Source: Halomonas daqiaonensis
Lineage (GTDB): Bacteria > Pseudomonadota > Gammaproteobacteria > Pseudomonadales > Halomonadaceae
Direction of reading: 5' to 3'
Assembly: GCF_900109725.1 (NCBI RefSeq)
Contig: NZ_FOBC01000007.1
Location: forward strand, 62,001 to 126,000
Length of the DNA: 64,000 nucleotides
Shown piece by piece: positions 30,855 to 39,398 of the stretch. Each line of letters starts with the position of its first letter. Position 1 is the first letter of the stretch. The translations under genes and the position numbers were made by a program. The notes beneath the pieces are model-generated. The model was not told the origin of the DNA, made no database searches, and worked only from the letters and a program-made list of their open reading frames with translations.

Positions 30855-31823
30855 ATGAATTATGTGCTGAAAGGGATGCCGCTGGTGGCGTTCATCGTCC
30901 TGGCCACGGCAGGCTGTGCCCGTGATGGCTTCTATCATGACCGCAACCTCGACTATGACGAGGCCGGGAAGAATGCCCCCCTGGTGCTGCCGGACGCCCG
31001 CAACGTCGAACGCTACCGAGATGCCATGCCGGTTCCCGAGGTCAGCGGCACACGGTCCGCCGAGCAGGGCGTTGTGGAGGCACCGCTCCCCCAGTCCCTA
31101 TCGCCCGGGCGCATCATGGAGCGAGGCTATGTCGAGCGTCGCGAGATCGGCGATGACAGCTGGCTGGTGGTGGGTGCTGAACCGGCAACAGTCTGGCCGG
31201 AACTAGAGCGTTTCGCTCGCAGTCGCGACCTGACTATCACCGCTAGTGACTCTCGCCGCGGTATCCTGGACACCCACCAGGCCAGGCTCAGCGTCCGCCC
31301 GGCACTGCGTAGCGGCGACAGCGAGATACGCTGTGAGCAGGGCGGGATCCCTCAGGCGGCCTGCTTGACGGCGTTGGAGCGCCACTTCGAAGCACGCAGC
31401 ATGTCGTCAAGCGCCGCCTCGCTGGCCGCCCAGCGGGCTGACACCCAGGACCGGGCAAGGTTCGAGCGACGTGGCGACGAGTGGCAGGTCACCTTGCCCT
31501 TCGAGGTGGACCGTCTCTGGTCCGAGCTCAGCCACCAGTTGGAGCTTGATTTCGCGGTCGAAGGCCGTCGCGAGTTGCTTGAGCGTAATCCGACGTCGCA
31601 CAGTTTCCTGGTACGTTACCTGACTCGCAGTGAGCGGCAGCGAGGCCTTCTTCGCTCGCTGGCGACCCTGAATCTGGGTGAGTCGACACATCAGATCCGT
31701 CTGATGCTGGAAGCCCGTGGGCCTGAGGAGACAGTGCTCAAGGCGCAGAGTGTTGATGAGGAAGCGCTTTCCACCGAGGACCAGCGAGAGCTGCTCGAGC
31801 GGGTGGCGGGTCTGCTGCGCTGA
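30855..31823 (+). CDS. bamC: Outer membrane assembly lipoprotein BamC
   Basis: A 322-aa lipoprotein with lipobox ATAGC (Cys21), followed by the unstructured BamD-binding lead (NLDYDEAGKNAPLVLPD) and two helix-grip domains. It joins the BamABCDE machine for outer-membrane beta-barrel insertion. It lies between dapA and an MBL-fold gene that starts within its stop (TGATG). The sequence diverges outside the N-terminal lead, as is normal for BamC; the dapA context strengthens the call. Confidence 0.9.
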   Translation: MNYVLKGMPLVAFIVLATAGCARDGFYHDRNLDYDEAGKNAPLVLPDARNVERYRDAMPVPEVSGTRSAEQGVVEAPLPQSLSPGRIMERGYVERREIGDDSWLVVGAEPATVWPELERFARSRDLTITASDSRRGILDTHQARLSVRPALRSGDSEIRCEQGGIPQAACLTALERHFEARSMSSSAASLAAQRADTQDRARFERRGDEWQVTLPFEVDRLWSELSHQLELDFAVEGRRELLERNPTSHSFLVRYLTRSERQRGLLRSLATLNLGESTHQIRLMLEARGPEETVLKAQSVDEEALSTEDQRELLERVAGLLR

Positions 31824-32617
31824 TGAGCGGCATGGTGCGGGGCGCCCTAGGGCGCCTCTCCTTTGCCTCCCTGGGCAGCGGCAGCAAGGGCAATGCCACC
31901 CTGGTCAGCGACGGCGAGACGCACCTGCTGGTCGACTGTGGTTTCACCCTTCGTGAGACCGAGCGCCGCCTGGCTCGACTGGGACTGCATCCTCGGCAGC
32001 TCGATGCCCTGCTGGTGACCCATGAACATGGCGACCATGTGCGGGGCATCGGCCCTTTGGCCCGGCGTTATGGGGTACCGGTCTATCTGACACCGGGCAC
32101 CTGGCTGTCGGGTCGGCTCGGCGAGCTGCCGCATCGCCACTGGATCACCCCTCAGGCCCGCTTCGCGGTCAAGGGTTTGACCATCGACCCCGTCACCGTG
32201 CCCCACGATGCTCGGGAGCCGGTGCAGTTTCGCATCGCCTCCGGTGAACGTTGTCTCGGGATGCTCACCGACCTGGGGCACCCCAGCGCGCATGTAGTCG
32301 AGGCCTTCGCCGGCTGTGACGGACTGGTGTTGGAGTGCAACCACGACCCGCGCATGCTCGCCGAGGGGCCATATCCCGCGAGCCTCAAGCGACGGGTCGG
32401 CGGCGACTGGGGACATCTGGCCAACGGTCAGGCGGCCTGGTTGCTTCAACGACTGGGGCTCGATCGCTTGCAGCGTATCGTCTGCTCCCACCTCTCTGAC
32501 CACAACAACCGCCCCGAGCTGGCTCTGGAAGCCTTGGTGCCGTTGCTCGACGGCGATGAATCTCGGCTTCGGGTCGCCGCCCAGGACGCTGGCCTGGCGT
32601 GGCAGATCCTCGACTGA
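31823..32617 (+). CDS. MBL-fold metallo-hydrolase (YycJ/WalJ-like)
   Basis: A 264-aa metallo-beta-lactamase fold protein. It has [15 protein letters not shown] at the start, the metal motif THEHGDH near residue 72, TDLGH and ECNHD further on, and SHLSDHNN late in the chain. This is the pattern of the YycJ/WalJ group, which includes putative nucleases. The substrate is unknown. The start overlaps the bamC stop, and purC follows 41 bp downstream, so it belongs to the dapA-bamC-purC transcription unit. Confidence 0.9.
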   Translation: MSGMVRGALGRLSFASLGSGSKGNATLVSDGETHLLVDCGFTLRETERRLARLGLHPRQLDALLVTHEHGDHVRGIGPLARRYGVPVYLTPGTWLSGRLGELPHRHWITPQARFAVKGLTIDPVTVPHDAREPVQFRIASGERCLGMLTDLGHPSAHVVEAFAGCDGLVLECNHDPRMLAEGPYPASLKRRVGGDWGHLANGQAAWLLQRLGLDRLQRIVCSHLSDHNNRPELALEALVPLLDGDESRLRVAAQDAGLAWQILD

Positions 32618-32658
32618 CCGACCACCCTGACTCTTATCCGCGCCTCTGGAGACTCCCC

Positions 32659-33372
32659 ATGGAAAAGCGCCAAGAACTCTATGCCGGCAAGGCCAAGTCG
32701 GTCCATGCCACCGATGACCCCGATCGCCTGGTCCTGACCTTCCGCGACGACACCAGCGCCTTCGACGGCGAGCGCATGGAGTCGCTGGCCCGCAAAGGGA
32801 TGGTCAACAACCGCTTCAATGCCTTCATCATGGAGACGCTGCAGGCGGCGGGGATCCCCACGCATTTCGACCGACGTCTCTCCGACACCGAGAGCCTGGT
32901 CAAGAAGCTCGAGATGATCCCGGTGGAGTGTGTGGTACGCAACATCGCCGCCGGTGGCCTGGTAAAGCGTCTCGGCGCGGAGGAGGGCCAGGCGCTTGAC
33001 CCGCCCACCTTCGAACTGTTCCTCAAGAACGATGCCTTGCACGACCCCATGATCAACGAGTCGCTGGCCGAGACCTTCGGCTGGGCGACCCCGGAACAGC
33101 TGGCCGAGATGAAGGCGCTCACCTTCCGGGTCAACGGGGTGCTGAAGGAGCTCTTCGCCGAGGGTGGCCTTCTGCTGGTGGACTACAAGCTGGAGTTCGG
33201 CTTGTTCCAGGGCAAGATCGTGCTGGGCGACGAGTTCTCCCCGGACGGCTGTCGCCTGTGGGACGCCAGGACTCGCGAGAAACTCGACAAGGATCGCTTT
33301 CGCCAGGGGCTGGGCGGCGTGATCGAGGCCTACGAGGAAGTTGGGCGGCGCATCGGTATCAGCTTCGACTGA
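32659..33372 (+). CDS. purC: SAICAR synthetase
   Basis: A 237-aa enzyme that joins CAIR and aspartate using ATP in purine synthesis. It begins [20 protein letters not shown], with the nucleotide-binding region DDTSAFDGE, then [18 protein letters not shown] and the family motif [17 protein letters not shown] lies about 6 nt before the ATG at 32659. It is the last gene of the dapA cluster and is followed by a strong hairpin. Confidence 0.96.
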   Translation: MEKRQELYAGKAKSVHATDDPDRLVLTFRDDTSAFDGERMESLARKGMVNNRFNAFIMETLQAAGIPTHFDRRLSDTESLVKKLEMIPVECVVRNIAAGGLVKRLGAEEGQALDPPTFELFLKNDALHDPMINESLAETFGWATPEQLAEMKALTFRVNGVLKELFAEGGLLLVDYKLEFGLFQGKIVLGDEFSPDGCRLWDARTREKLDKDRFRQGLGGVIEAYEEVGRRIGISFD

Positions 33373-33391
33373 CGCCGTCGACGCGATGCGA

Positions 33392-33413
33392 GAAGGGCCC
33401 CGCGGGGCCCTTC
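33392..33413. terminator. Bidirectional terminator purC / trmO
   Basis: A 10-bp perfect stem (GAAGGGCCCC / GGGGCCCTTC) with a 2-nt apex lies between the convergent purC and trmO stops. The A/T content flanking the stem is low, so it is a strong hairpin with weak U-tracts on either side. Confidence 0.7.
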
Positions 33414-33414
33414 G

Positions 33415-34161
33415 TCATCTCTGGCCCTGGGCCGGGACGATCTCGACCACCCTGAGGAGCGTGGGGCCGGTTCGCTCCTGCAGGGCCTGAAAGCGCACGT
33501 CCAGGTCGCGCAGCCTGACGCCGTAGATTCGCTCCTCTGCTCCCCTGCGGTAGGCGGGGCGCGGGTCCTGGGCCAGCACCTGGTGGATCAGTTCGCGCAG
33601 AGAATCACCGTCGCGCCGCAGGGCAAGAACGGCCTCGGCCTCGGGCGAGAGCACGACCTGCAGCTGTGGCGGTGAGTCGGGAGCAAAGCCGGCGAGGGCA
33701 TCGGGGCGGGACTCTACCCAGGGCAGGTAGGGTTTGATGTCGAGGACCGGGGTGCCATCGGCCAGGTCGGCGCCACGGAGCCACAGGCGTACGCCGCGGG
33801 AGGTGTCGATGTCGACCAGTTCCACCAGCGAGAGTCCCAGGCGGTTAGGGCGGTGGGTGCTGCGGCTGGCGAAGACTCCTACCCGGGTGTTGCCGCCGAG
33901 GCGAGGCGGGCGCACCAGGGGGTTCCAGTCCGCCGGACCGCTCTGTCCGGGACTGAGATGGAAGACGAAGGTCAGCCAGAGGTGGCTAAAGGCCTCCAGG
34001 CCACGCACCGCGAGCGGGTCATCGTAGGGTGGGAGTAACACCAGGGACGCCTTGGCCGCCGTGGCCAGCCCCGGTTGGCGCGGGATACCGAACTTGTCCG
34101 GGAAGTCGCTTTCGATCATGCCGATGGACGTCAGGTGGAAGGCGTCGGACGGGTCGTTCAT
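33415..34161 (-). CDS. trmO: tRNA (N6-threonylcarbamoyladenosine(37)-N6)-methyltransferase
   Basis: A 248-aa TsaA/TrmO protein. It has the N-terminal SIGMIESDFPDKFGIPRQPG, then LEAFSHLWLTFVFHL, the SAM-binding motif GVFASRSTHRPNRLGLS, and VLDIKPYLPW. A C-terminal domain of about 90 residues is typical of gammaproteobacterial TrmO. It methylates t6A37 to m6t6A in tRNA-Thr for ACY codons, and a tRNA-Thr gene lies in the same window. AGGAT precedes the ATG. Confidence 0.93.
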   Translation of the reverse strand: MNDPSDAFHLTSIGMIESDFPDKFGIPRQPGLATAAKASLVLLPPYDDPLAVRGLEAFSHLWLTFVFHLSPGQSGPADWNPLVRPPRLGGNTRVGVFASRSTHRPNRLGLSLVELVDIDTSRGVRLWLRGADLADGTPVLDIKPYLPWVESRPDALAGFAPDSPPQLQVVLSPEAEAVLALRRDGDSLRELIHQVLAQDPRPAYRRGAEERIYGVRLRDLDVRFQALQERTGPTLLRVVEIVPAQGQR

Positions 34162-34254
34162 GGCATATCCTGACAGTGTCCAGCCGCAGGGCTTGGCCCC
34201 ACGGTGTGGCTTGGGTAGTCTGCTGGGCCGGTCATCATTTCAGGAAGGTTTCGC

Positions 34255-34812
34255 ATGCGTCATGCCGACAGCGACCAAGGTTCCGAGCCGAGCGTACAGC
34301 CGCCGCCCGGGCATCGTCGAGGTCCGCGAATCGTCTATCGCACGGCCCATCCCCGTGATGGTGCCGACCAGGCCGAGGTCTTCCATCATGCCGTGCTGCA
34401 GGGCGCAGCAGGGCACTATTCGCTGGCCGAGCGCCAGGCCTGGGCAATGGTGCTGCCTCGGGACGGCTGTGCCTGGGCGGCACGACAGGCGCTCTACACC
34501 TCTCTCGTTGCCGACTGCGAAGGCCGCTGTGTGGGGTTCCTGGAACTGGACATCCCCCGCGGGCGGATCGAAACCCTCTATGTCTGGCCATCGCTTGGCC
34601 GGCGCGGGATCGGCGCCACCCTGCTGGTGCATGCCGAACGCTTGCTGCTGGAAGCAGGCGTGACCCGTGCCACTATCGAGGCCAGCGCCATGCTGGTTGA
34701 TGGCCTGGTGCATCGCGGCTGGCAACGGCTGGGTGACGACTGGGTCGAGCGCGGTGGCGAGCGACTCTACCGCCAGCGGCTCGAGAAGCGGCTCGTCGCT
34801 GTCGAGACCTGA
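34255..34812 (+). CDS. GNAT-family N-acetyltransferase
   Basis: A 185-aa protein. The GNAT fold spans about 25-160, with the acetyl-CoA pyrophosphate loop seen as LGRRGIGATLL after the strand IETLYVWP. The preceding CVGFLELDI strand and the terminal RGWQRLGDDWVERGG are like YafP-type acetyltransferases. The substrate is unknown. The first 25 residues are polar and probably disordered. AGGAAGG lies upstream of the ATG. It is convergent with nadC, 9 bp apart. Confidence 0.88.
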   Translation: MRHADSDQGSEPSVQPPPGHRRGPRIVYRTAHPRDGADQAEVFHHAVLQGAAGHYSLAERQAWAMVLPRDGCAWAARQALYTSLVADCEGRCVGFLELDIPRGRIETLYVWPSLGRRGIGATLLVHAERLLLEAGVTRATIEASAMLVDGLVHRGWQRLGDDWVERGGERLYRQRLEKRLVAVET

Positions 34813-34821
34813 GAGTGCCGT

Positions 34822-35673
34822 TCAGGTTTCCTGCTCGATGATACGCATCGACAGGTCGATGGCCTCGATATCCTTGGTAAGGGCACCGCTGGAGATGCAG
34901 TCCACGCCGGTCTTGGCGATGTCGAGCAGGGCGCTCTCCTCGACGTTGCCCGAGGCCTCCAGGGTGGCACGCCCGGCGCTACGATGTACCGCCTCGCGCA
35001 TGTCGTCGAGGCTGAAGTTGTCGAGCATGATCACGTCGGCCCCGGCGGCGAGTGCCAGGTCCAGCTCTTCGAAGGTTTCCACTTCCACCTCCACCGGCAG
35101 GTCGCTGGCGATGTTGCGCGCCTCGCGCACTGCCGCCGCGATGCCGCCGCAGGCAGCAATATGATTCTCCTTGATCAGGAAAGCATCATAGAGGCCGATG
35201 CGGTGATTGTGGCCGCCTCCGCAGGTCACCGCGTACTTCTGGGCGAGCCTCAGCCCGGGCAGTGTCTTGCGAGTGTCCAGCATACGTACCCCGGTGCCCT
35301 CGAGCAGGTCCACATAGTGGCGGGTGCGGGTCGCCGTGGCGGAGAGGGTCTGCAGCAGGTTGAGCGCGGCCCGCTCCCCGGTAACCAGACTGCGCGCGGG
35401 ACCTTCCAGTTCGAGGAAAGCCTGGCCAGGCGCGAGGCGATCGCCATCGGCGGCCTGCCAGTGCAGCGCGACCCGAGCATCGAGGCGTCGAAAGAGTTCG
35501 TCGACCCAGGCCACACCGCACAGTACCGCCGCCTCACGAGTGATTACCCGGGCCCGGGCCATCTGCTTGTCGGCAATCAGCTGGGCGGTGATATCGCCGG
35601 GGCCGACATCCTCGGCCAGCAGCCGGGCGGCACTGTCACGGATCTCTTCGACAAGGGCGTTCTGGTAATGCAT
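34822..35673 (-). CDS. nadC: Nicotinate-nucleotide pyrophosphorylase (quinolinate phosphoribosyltransferase)
   Basis: A 283-aa enzyme converting quinolinate and PRPP to nicotinate mononucleotide, CO2 and PPi. It shows [33 protein letters not shown] with the active-site Arg/Lys/His residues, [17 protein letters not shown], and [11 protein letters not shown]. NadA, the preceding enzyme, is 8.6 kb away in this window. The pairing of nadC with ampD in a divergent arrangement is common in gammaproteobacteria. Confidence 0.95.
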   Translation of the reverse strand: MHYQNALVEEIRDSAARLLAEDVGPGDITAQLIADKQMARARVITREAAVLCGVAWVDELFRRLDARVALHWQAADGDRLAPGQAFLELEGPARSLVTGERAALNLLQTLSATATRTRHYVDLLEGTGVRMLDTRKTLPGLRLAQKYAVTCGGGHNHRIGLYDAFLIKENHIAACGGIAAAVREARNIASDLPVEVEVETFEELDLALAAGADVIMLDNFSLDDMREAVHRSAGRATLEASGNVEESALLDIAKTGVDCISSGALTKDIEAIDLSMRIIEQET

Positions 35674-35749
35674 GGCGGGTCCATCTCTGTGCTGAGGAGC
35701 TTGAGAAGGTCATTATAGGGAAACCCATGCATCGACGTCAGGAAAAACC

Positions 35750-36313
35750 ATGCGCATCAACGAGGGCTGGCTGAGTGGAGCCCGGCGGGTTCCCTCGCCC
35801 AACCAGGACGAACGCCCCAGCGGGGAGGTCTCGCTTTTGCTGCTGCACTCCATCAGCCTGCCGCCCGGGGCTTTCGGGGGTGAGCATATCGAACGGCTGT
35901 TCACCAACCGGCTTGATCCCGAGGCACACCCCTTCTTCGCTTCCATCGCCGACCTGCGTGTCTCGGCCCACCTGCTGATCCGGCGCAACGCCGAGTGTGT
36001 GCAGTTCGTGCCCTTCGGGGCGCGGGCCTGGCATGCCGGCCGCTCGCGCTGGAAGGACGGCGGGCGCGAGCGCCGAGCATTGAACGATTTCGCCCTGGGC
36101 ATCGAGCTGGAGGGCGACGAGGTCAGCCCCTACGCAGGGGCACAGTACCGGGTGCTCGCGGCCATCACCCACGCGTTGCTGGAGGTCTATCCGGCCCTCG
36201 ACGAGACACGCATTACCAGCCACGCCCGGGTGGCACCGCTACGCAAGAACGACCCGGGGCCCGCTTTCGACTGGGCGTACTTTCGCCAGGAAATGGAAAG
36301 AATACGTTCCTGA
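35750..36313 (+). CDS. ampD: 1,6-anhydro-N-acetylmuramyl-L-alanine amidase
   Basis: A 187-aa cytoplasmic zinc amidase of peptidoglycan recycling. The zinc ligands are His33 (LLLLHSIS), His158 (TSHARVAP) and Asp168 (RKNDPGPAFDW), matching E. coli H34, H154 and D164, with Lys166 as the catalytic basic residue. It removes the stem peptide from anhydromuropeptides such as those made by MltF and so keeps AmpR-type signalling low. AGGAAA lies before the ATG. Confidence 0.95.
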   Translation: MRINEGWLSGARRVPSPNQDERPSGEVSLLLLHSISLPPGAFGGEHIERLFTNRLDPEAHPFFASIADLRVSAHLLIRRNAECVQFVPFGARAWHAGRSRWKDGGRERRALNDFALGIELEGDEVSPYAGAQYRVLAAITHALLEVYPALDETRITSHARVAPLRKNDPGPAFDWAYFRQEMERIRS

Positions 36314-36649
36314 GGATGCCAGAAAGGCGTAATTGATCGACTCGGAATGGCACGCTTGCTTCATACGGTAGTTTAACTACAACTTCCTGAGAGAGGCTGG
36401 TTTCGACTCGGAAGGAGCACGTAATCCCCTGTGTTGCGGTGCAATATCTTTTATGTGGAAAACAATTCCATTCTATCTCGAATTGGCAGGGGTTGGCGTT
36501 TACGGTATCTTCGCGCCAACGGCAGCGGCATAACATACGCCTTCGTAAAACAACGACAGGGCTGATGTATTCGGCCTTCACGAACGAACATGAGCGCCAC
36601 TCGCCCCTCTGCGGGGCTGTCGTTCCCACCGTCATTCGGAGAGACGTCT
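36314..36649 (+). promoter_or_regulatory. Upstream region of the aceEF operon
   Basis: 336 bp without a supported gene, AT-richer than its flanks. It contains a perfect inverted repeat GTAGTTTAACTAC (36368-36380) and an imperfect one GGAAAACAATTCC (about 36457-36469). It must hold the aceE promoter. I could not find a good match to the PdhR consensus (AATTGGT-N3-ACCAATT); AATTGGCAGGGGTTGG is only a half match. CGGAGAG supplies the aceE ribosome-binding site. Confidence 0.4.
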
Positions 36650-39322
36650 ATGAGTCTGGAAACAAGAGAAGATCTCGATCCGGTCGAAACCACGGAATGG
36701 CTGGATTCCCTGGAGTCGGTCCTGGATCGCGAGGGCGAGGATCGTGCCCGGTACCTGATGACGCGACTGGTCGATCGCGTGCGTCGCGATGGCATGCAGG
36801 TGCCCTTCTCGGTGACCACCCCGCACCGCAATTCCATTCCGGTGCACCGTGAGGCGCCGCTGCCGGGGGATATCTTCATGGAGCGGCGGATTCGTTCGCT
36901 GGTCCGTTACAATGCGATCGCTCAGGTGATTCGCAACAATCGCGCGAACCCGGGGCTGGGTGGTCACATCGCCAGCTTCATGTCTGCAGCGACTCTCTAC
37001 GATGTAGGCTTCAATCATTTCTTCCGTGCCCCGAACGGCGATTTCGAGGGCGACCTGGTCTACATTCAGGGCCATGTGGCGCCGGGCGTTTACGCTCGTT
37101 CCTACCTGCTGGGTCGCCTCACCGAAGACCAGATGGACAAGTTCCGCCAGGAGGTCGATGGCGATGGCCTGTCATCCTATCCCCACCCCTGGCTGATGCC
37201 GGACTTCTGGCAGTTCCCCACGGTATCTATGGGCCTCGGGCCGATTCAGGCTATTTACCAGGCCCACGTCATGAAGTACCTGGACGCCCGTGAACTCAAG
37301 GACATGCACGATCGCAAGATCTGGTGCTTCATGGGCGATGGCGAATGCGACGAGCCGGAATCGCTGGGCGCCATCCACCTGGCCAGCCGCGAGAAGCTCG
37401 ACAACCTGATCTTCGTCATCAACTGCAACCTGCAGCGCTTGGACGGCCCGGTTCGCGGCAATGGCCGCATCATGGACGAGCTCGAGGGGGTCTTCCGGGG
37501 TGCCGGCTGGAACGTGCTCAAGGTCGTTTGGGGCCGCCTCTGGGATCCGCTCTTCGAGAAGGACAAGAAGGGCATCCTGCAGAAGCGCATGGACGAGGCG
37601 GTCGATGGCGAGTACCAGAACTACAAGGCCAACGGCGGCGCCTATACCCGGGAGCATTTCTTCGGCAAGTACCCCGAAACCGAGGAGATGGTCAAGGACC
37701 TGTCGGATGAGGATATCTGGAAGCTCAACCGCGGCGGCCATGATCCCTTCAAGGTGTATGCGGCCTACCATGAGGCGACGCAGAACGCCAATGGCCGTCC
37801 CACCGTGATCCTGGCGCATACCGTCAAGGGTTATGGCATGGGTAGCGGCGACGGTGAGGCGGCCAACGAGGCCCACCAGGTCAAGACCATGGAGTATGAG
37901 GCGCTCAAGACGTTCCGTGACCGTTTCGGCATTCCATTGAATGACGAGCAGCTCAAGGAAGTGCCGTACTACAAGCCCGAGGACGATTCCCCGGAGCTCA
38001 AGTACATGCATCTCCAGCGCGAGCGACTGGGTGGCTACGTGCCGAGTCGGCGGAGCGACTTCGAAGCGCTGGAGATTCCATCCCTGGATGACAAGATATT
38101 CGCCTCTCAGACAGGCGGCTCGAAGGGGCGTGAAGTGTCCACCACTATGGCCTTCGTGCGCGTGTTGAACGGCCTGGTCAAGCACAAGCAACTCGGTCCA
38201 CGGGTGGTGCCGATCATTCCCGATGAAGCACGTACCTTCGGCATGGAGGGCATGTTCCGACAGCTGGGGATCTATACCTCGGAAGGCCAGAAGTACGAGC
38301 CGGTCGACAAGGGCCAGATCATGTTCTATCGCGAGGATCAGAAGGGCCAGATCCTCGAGGAAGGCATCACCGAGGCCGGCGCGATGTCGGCGTGGATCGC
38401 CGCGGCGACGTCTTACTCCAACAACAACATCACACTGCTGCCGTTCTACGTGTATTACTCGATGTTCGGCTTCCAGCGTATCGGCGATCTGGCCTGGTCG
38501 GCCGGCGATATGCAGGCGCGAGGTTTCCTGGTCGGGGGTACCGCCGGGCGGACCACGCTCAATGGCGAAGGTCTCCAGCACCAGGATGGTCACTCGCATA
38601 TCCTGGCCTCGACCATCCCCAACTGCCGCAGCTACGATCCTACCTATGGGCATGAGGTGGCGGTGATCGTCCAGGACGGCCTGAAGCGCATGTTCACCGA
38701 CAAGGAGAACTGCTTCTACTACCTGACGGTGATGAACGAGAACTACGAGCACCCGGCCCTCGACGAGGTGCCTGCCGACGACATCATCAAGGGCATGTAT
38801 CGGCTACGCGAGACCCAGGGCGACAAGGGCCGCGTTCAGTTGCTGGGCTCCGGCACCATCCTGCGCGAGGTCGAGGCCGCTGCCGAGATGCTCGTCGAGG
38901 AGTGGGGCGTGGGCGCGGATATCTGGAGCGTCACCAGCTTCAACGAACTGCGCCGTGAGGCCCTGGAGATCGATCGCCAGGCCTTCATCAACCCCGACGC
39001 CGAGCCGGGCAAGCCCCACGTAACCGCCTGCCTGGAAGGCCAGAAGGGCCCGGCAATCGCTGCCACCGACTACATGAAGTTGTTCGCCGACCAGGTCCGT
39101 GCCTGGGTGCCGACCGACTACCATGTATTGGGGACCGACGGCTTCGGTCGTTCCGATACCCGCGAGAAGCTGCGCGCCTTCTTCGAGGTCGACCGCCGCT
39201 TCGTGACCGTGGCCGCGCTCAAGGCGCTGGCCGACCGTGGCGAGCTGGATCGTAAGGTCGTCGGCGAGGCGCTCAAGAAATACGGCATCGACCCGGCCAA
39301 GCCCAACCCGCTTGAGGTGTGA
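36650..39322 (+). CDS. aceE: Pyruvate dehydrogenase E1 component (homodimeric)
   Basis: An 890-aa ThDP-dependent E1p (887 aa in E. coli) catalysing oxidative decarboxylation of pyruvate and reductive acetylation of E2. The ThDP motif begins GDGECDEPES and includes the distal NCNLQRLDGPVRGNG. The homodimer-type features HPWLMPDFWQFPTVSMGLGP and EGLQHQDGHSH are intact. The ATG at 36650 has GGAGAG upstream. It is followed by aceF after 76 bp; no lpd is adjacent. Confidence 0.97.
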   Translation: MSLETREDLDPVETTEWLDSLESVLDREGEDRARYLMTRLVDRVRRDGMQVPFSVTTPHRNSIPVHREAPLPGDIFMERRIRSLVRYNAIAQVIRNNRANPGLGGHIASFMSAATLYDVGFNHFFRAPNGDFEGDLVYIQGHVAPGVYARSYLLGRLTEDQMDKFRQEVDGDGLSSYPHPWLMPDFWQFPTVSMGLGPIQAIYQAHVMKYLDARELKDMHDRKIWCFMGDGECDEPESLGAIHLASREKLDNLIFVINCNLQRLDGPVRGNGRIMDELEGVFRGAGWNVLKVVWGRLWDPLFEKDKKGILQKRMDEAVDGEYQNYKANGGAYTREHFFGKYPETEEMVKDLSDEDIWKLNRGGHDPFKVYAAYHEATQNANGRPTVILAHTVKGYGMGSGDGEAANEAHQVKTMEYEALKTFRDRFGIPLNDEQLKEVPYYKPEDDSPELKYMHLQRERLGGYVPSRRSDFEALEIPSLDDKIFASQTGGSKGREVSTTMAFVRVLNGLVKHKQLGPRVVPIIPDEARTFGMEGMFRQLGIYTSEGQKYEPVDKGQIMFYREDQKGQILEEGITEAGAMSAWIAAATSYSNNNITLLPFYVYYSMFGFQRIGDLAWSAGDMQARGFLVGGTAGRTTLNGEGLQHQDGHSHILASTIPNCRSYDPTYGHEVAVIVQDGLKRMFTDKENCFYYLTVMNENYEHPALDEVPADDIIKGMYRLRETQGDKGRVQLLGSGTILREVEAAAEMLVEEWGVGADIWSVTSFNELRREALEIDRQAFINPDAEPGKPHVTACLEGQKGPAIAATDYMKLFADQVRAWVPTDYHVLGTDGFGRSDTREKLRAFFEVDRRFVTVAALKALADRGELDRKVVGEALKKYGIDPAKPNPLEV

Positions 39323-39349
39323 GGCGCCGACCGAGTGAACCGGTGGCAT

Positions 39350-39370
39350 GGCGGGCCCGCGAGGCCCGCC
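39350..39370 (+). terminator. Intercistronic hairpin aceE-aceF
   Basis: An 8-bp GC stem (GGCGGGCC / GGCCCGCC) with loop CGCGA lies in the 76-bp gap. It lacks a T-run, so it more likely protects mRNA ends or tunes the E1:E2 ratio than terminates fully. Confidence 0.45.
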
Positions 39371-39398
39371 CCCGTCAAGAGTTTGAAGGAGCGCGACC

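Noticed and set aside
36314..36649. PdhR-type operator upstream of aceE
   Set aside because: AATTGG occurs but the ACCAATT half does not follow at the required spacing.
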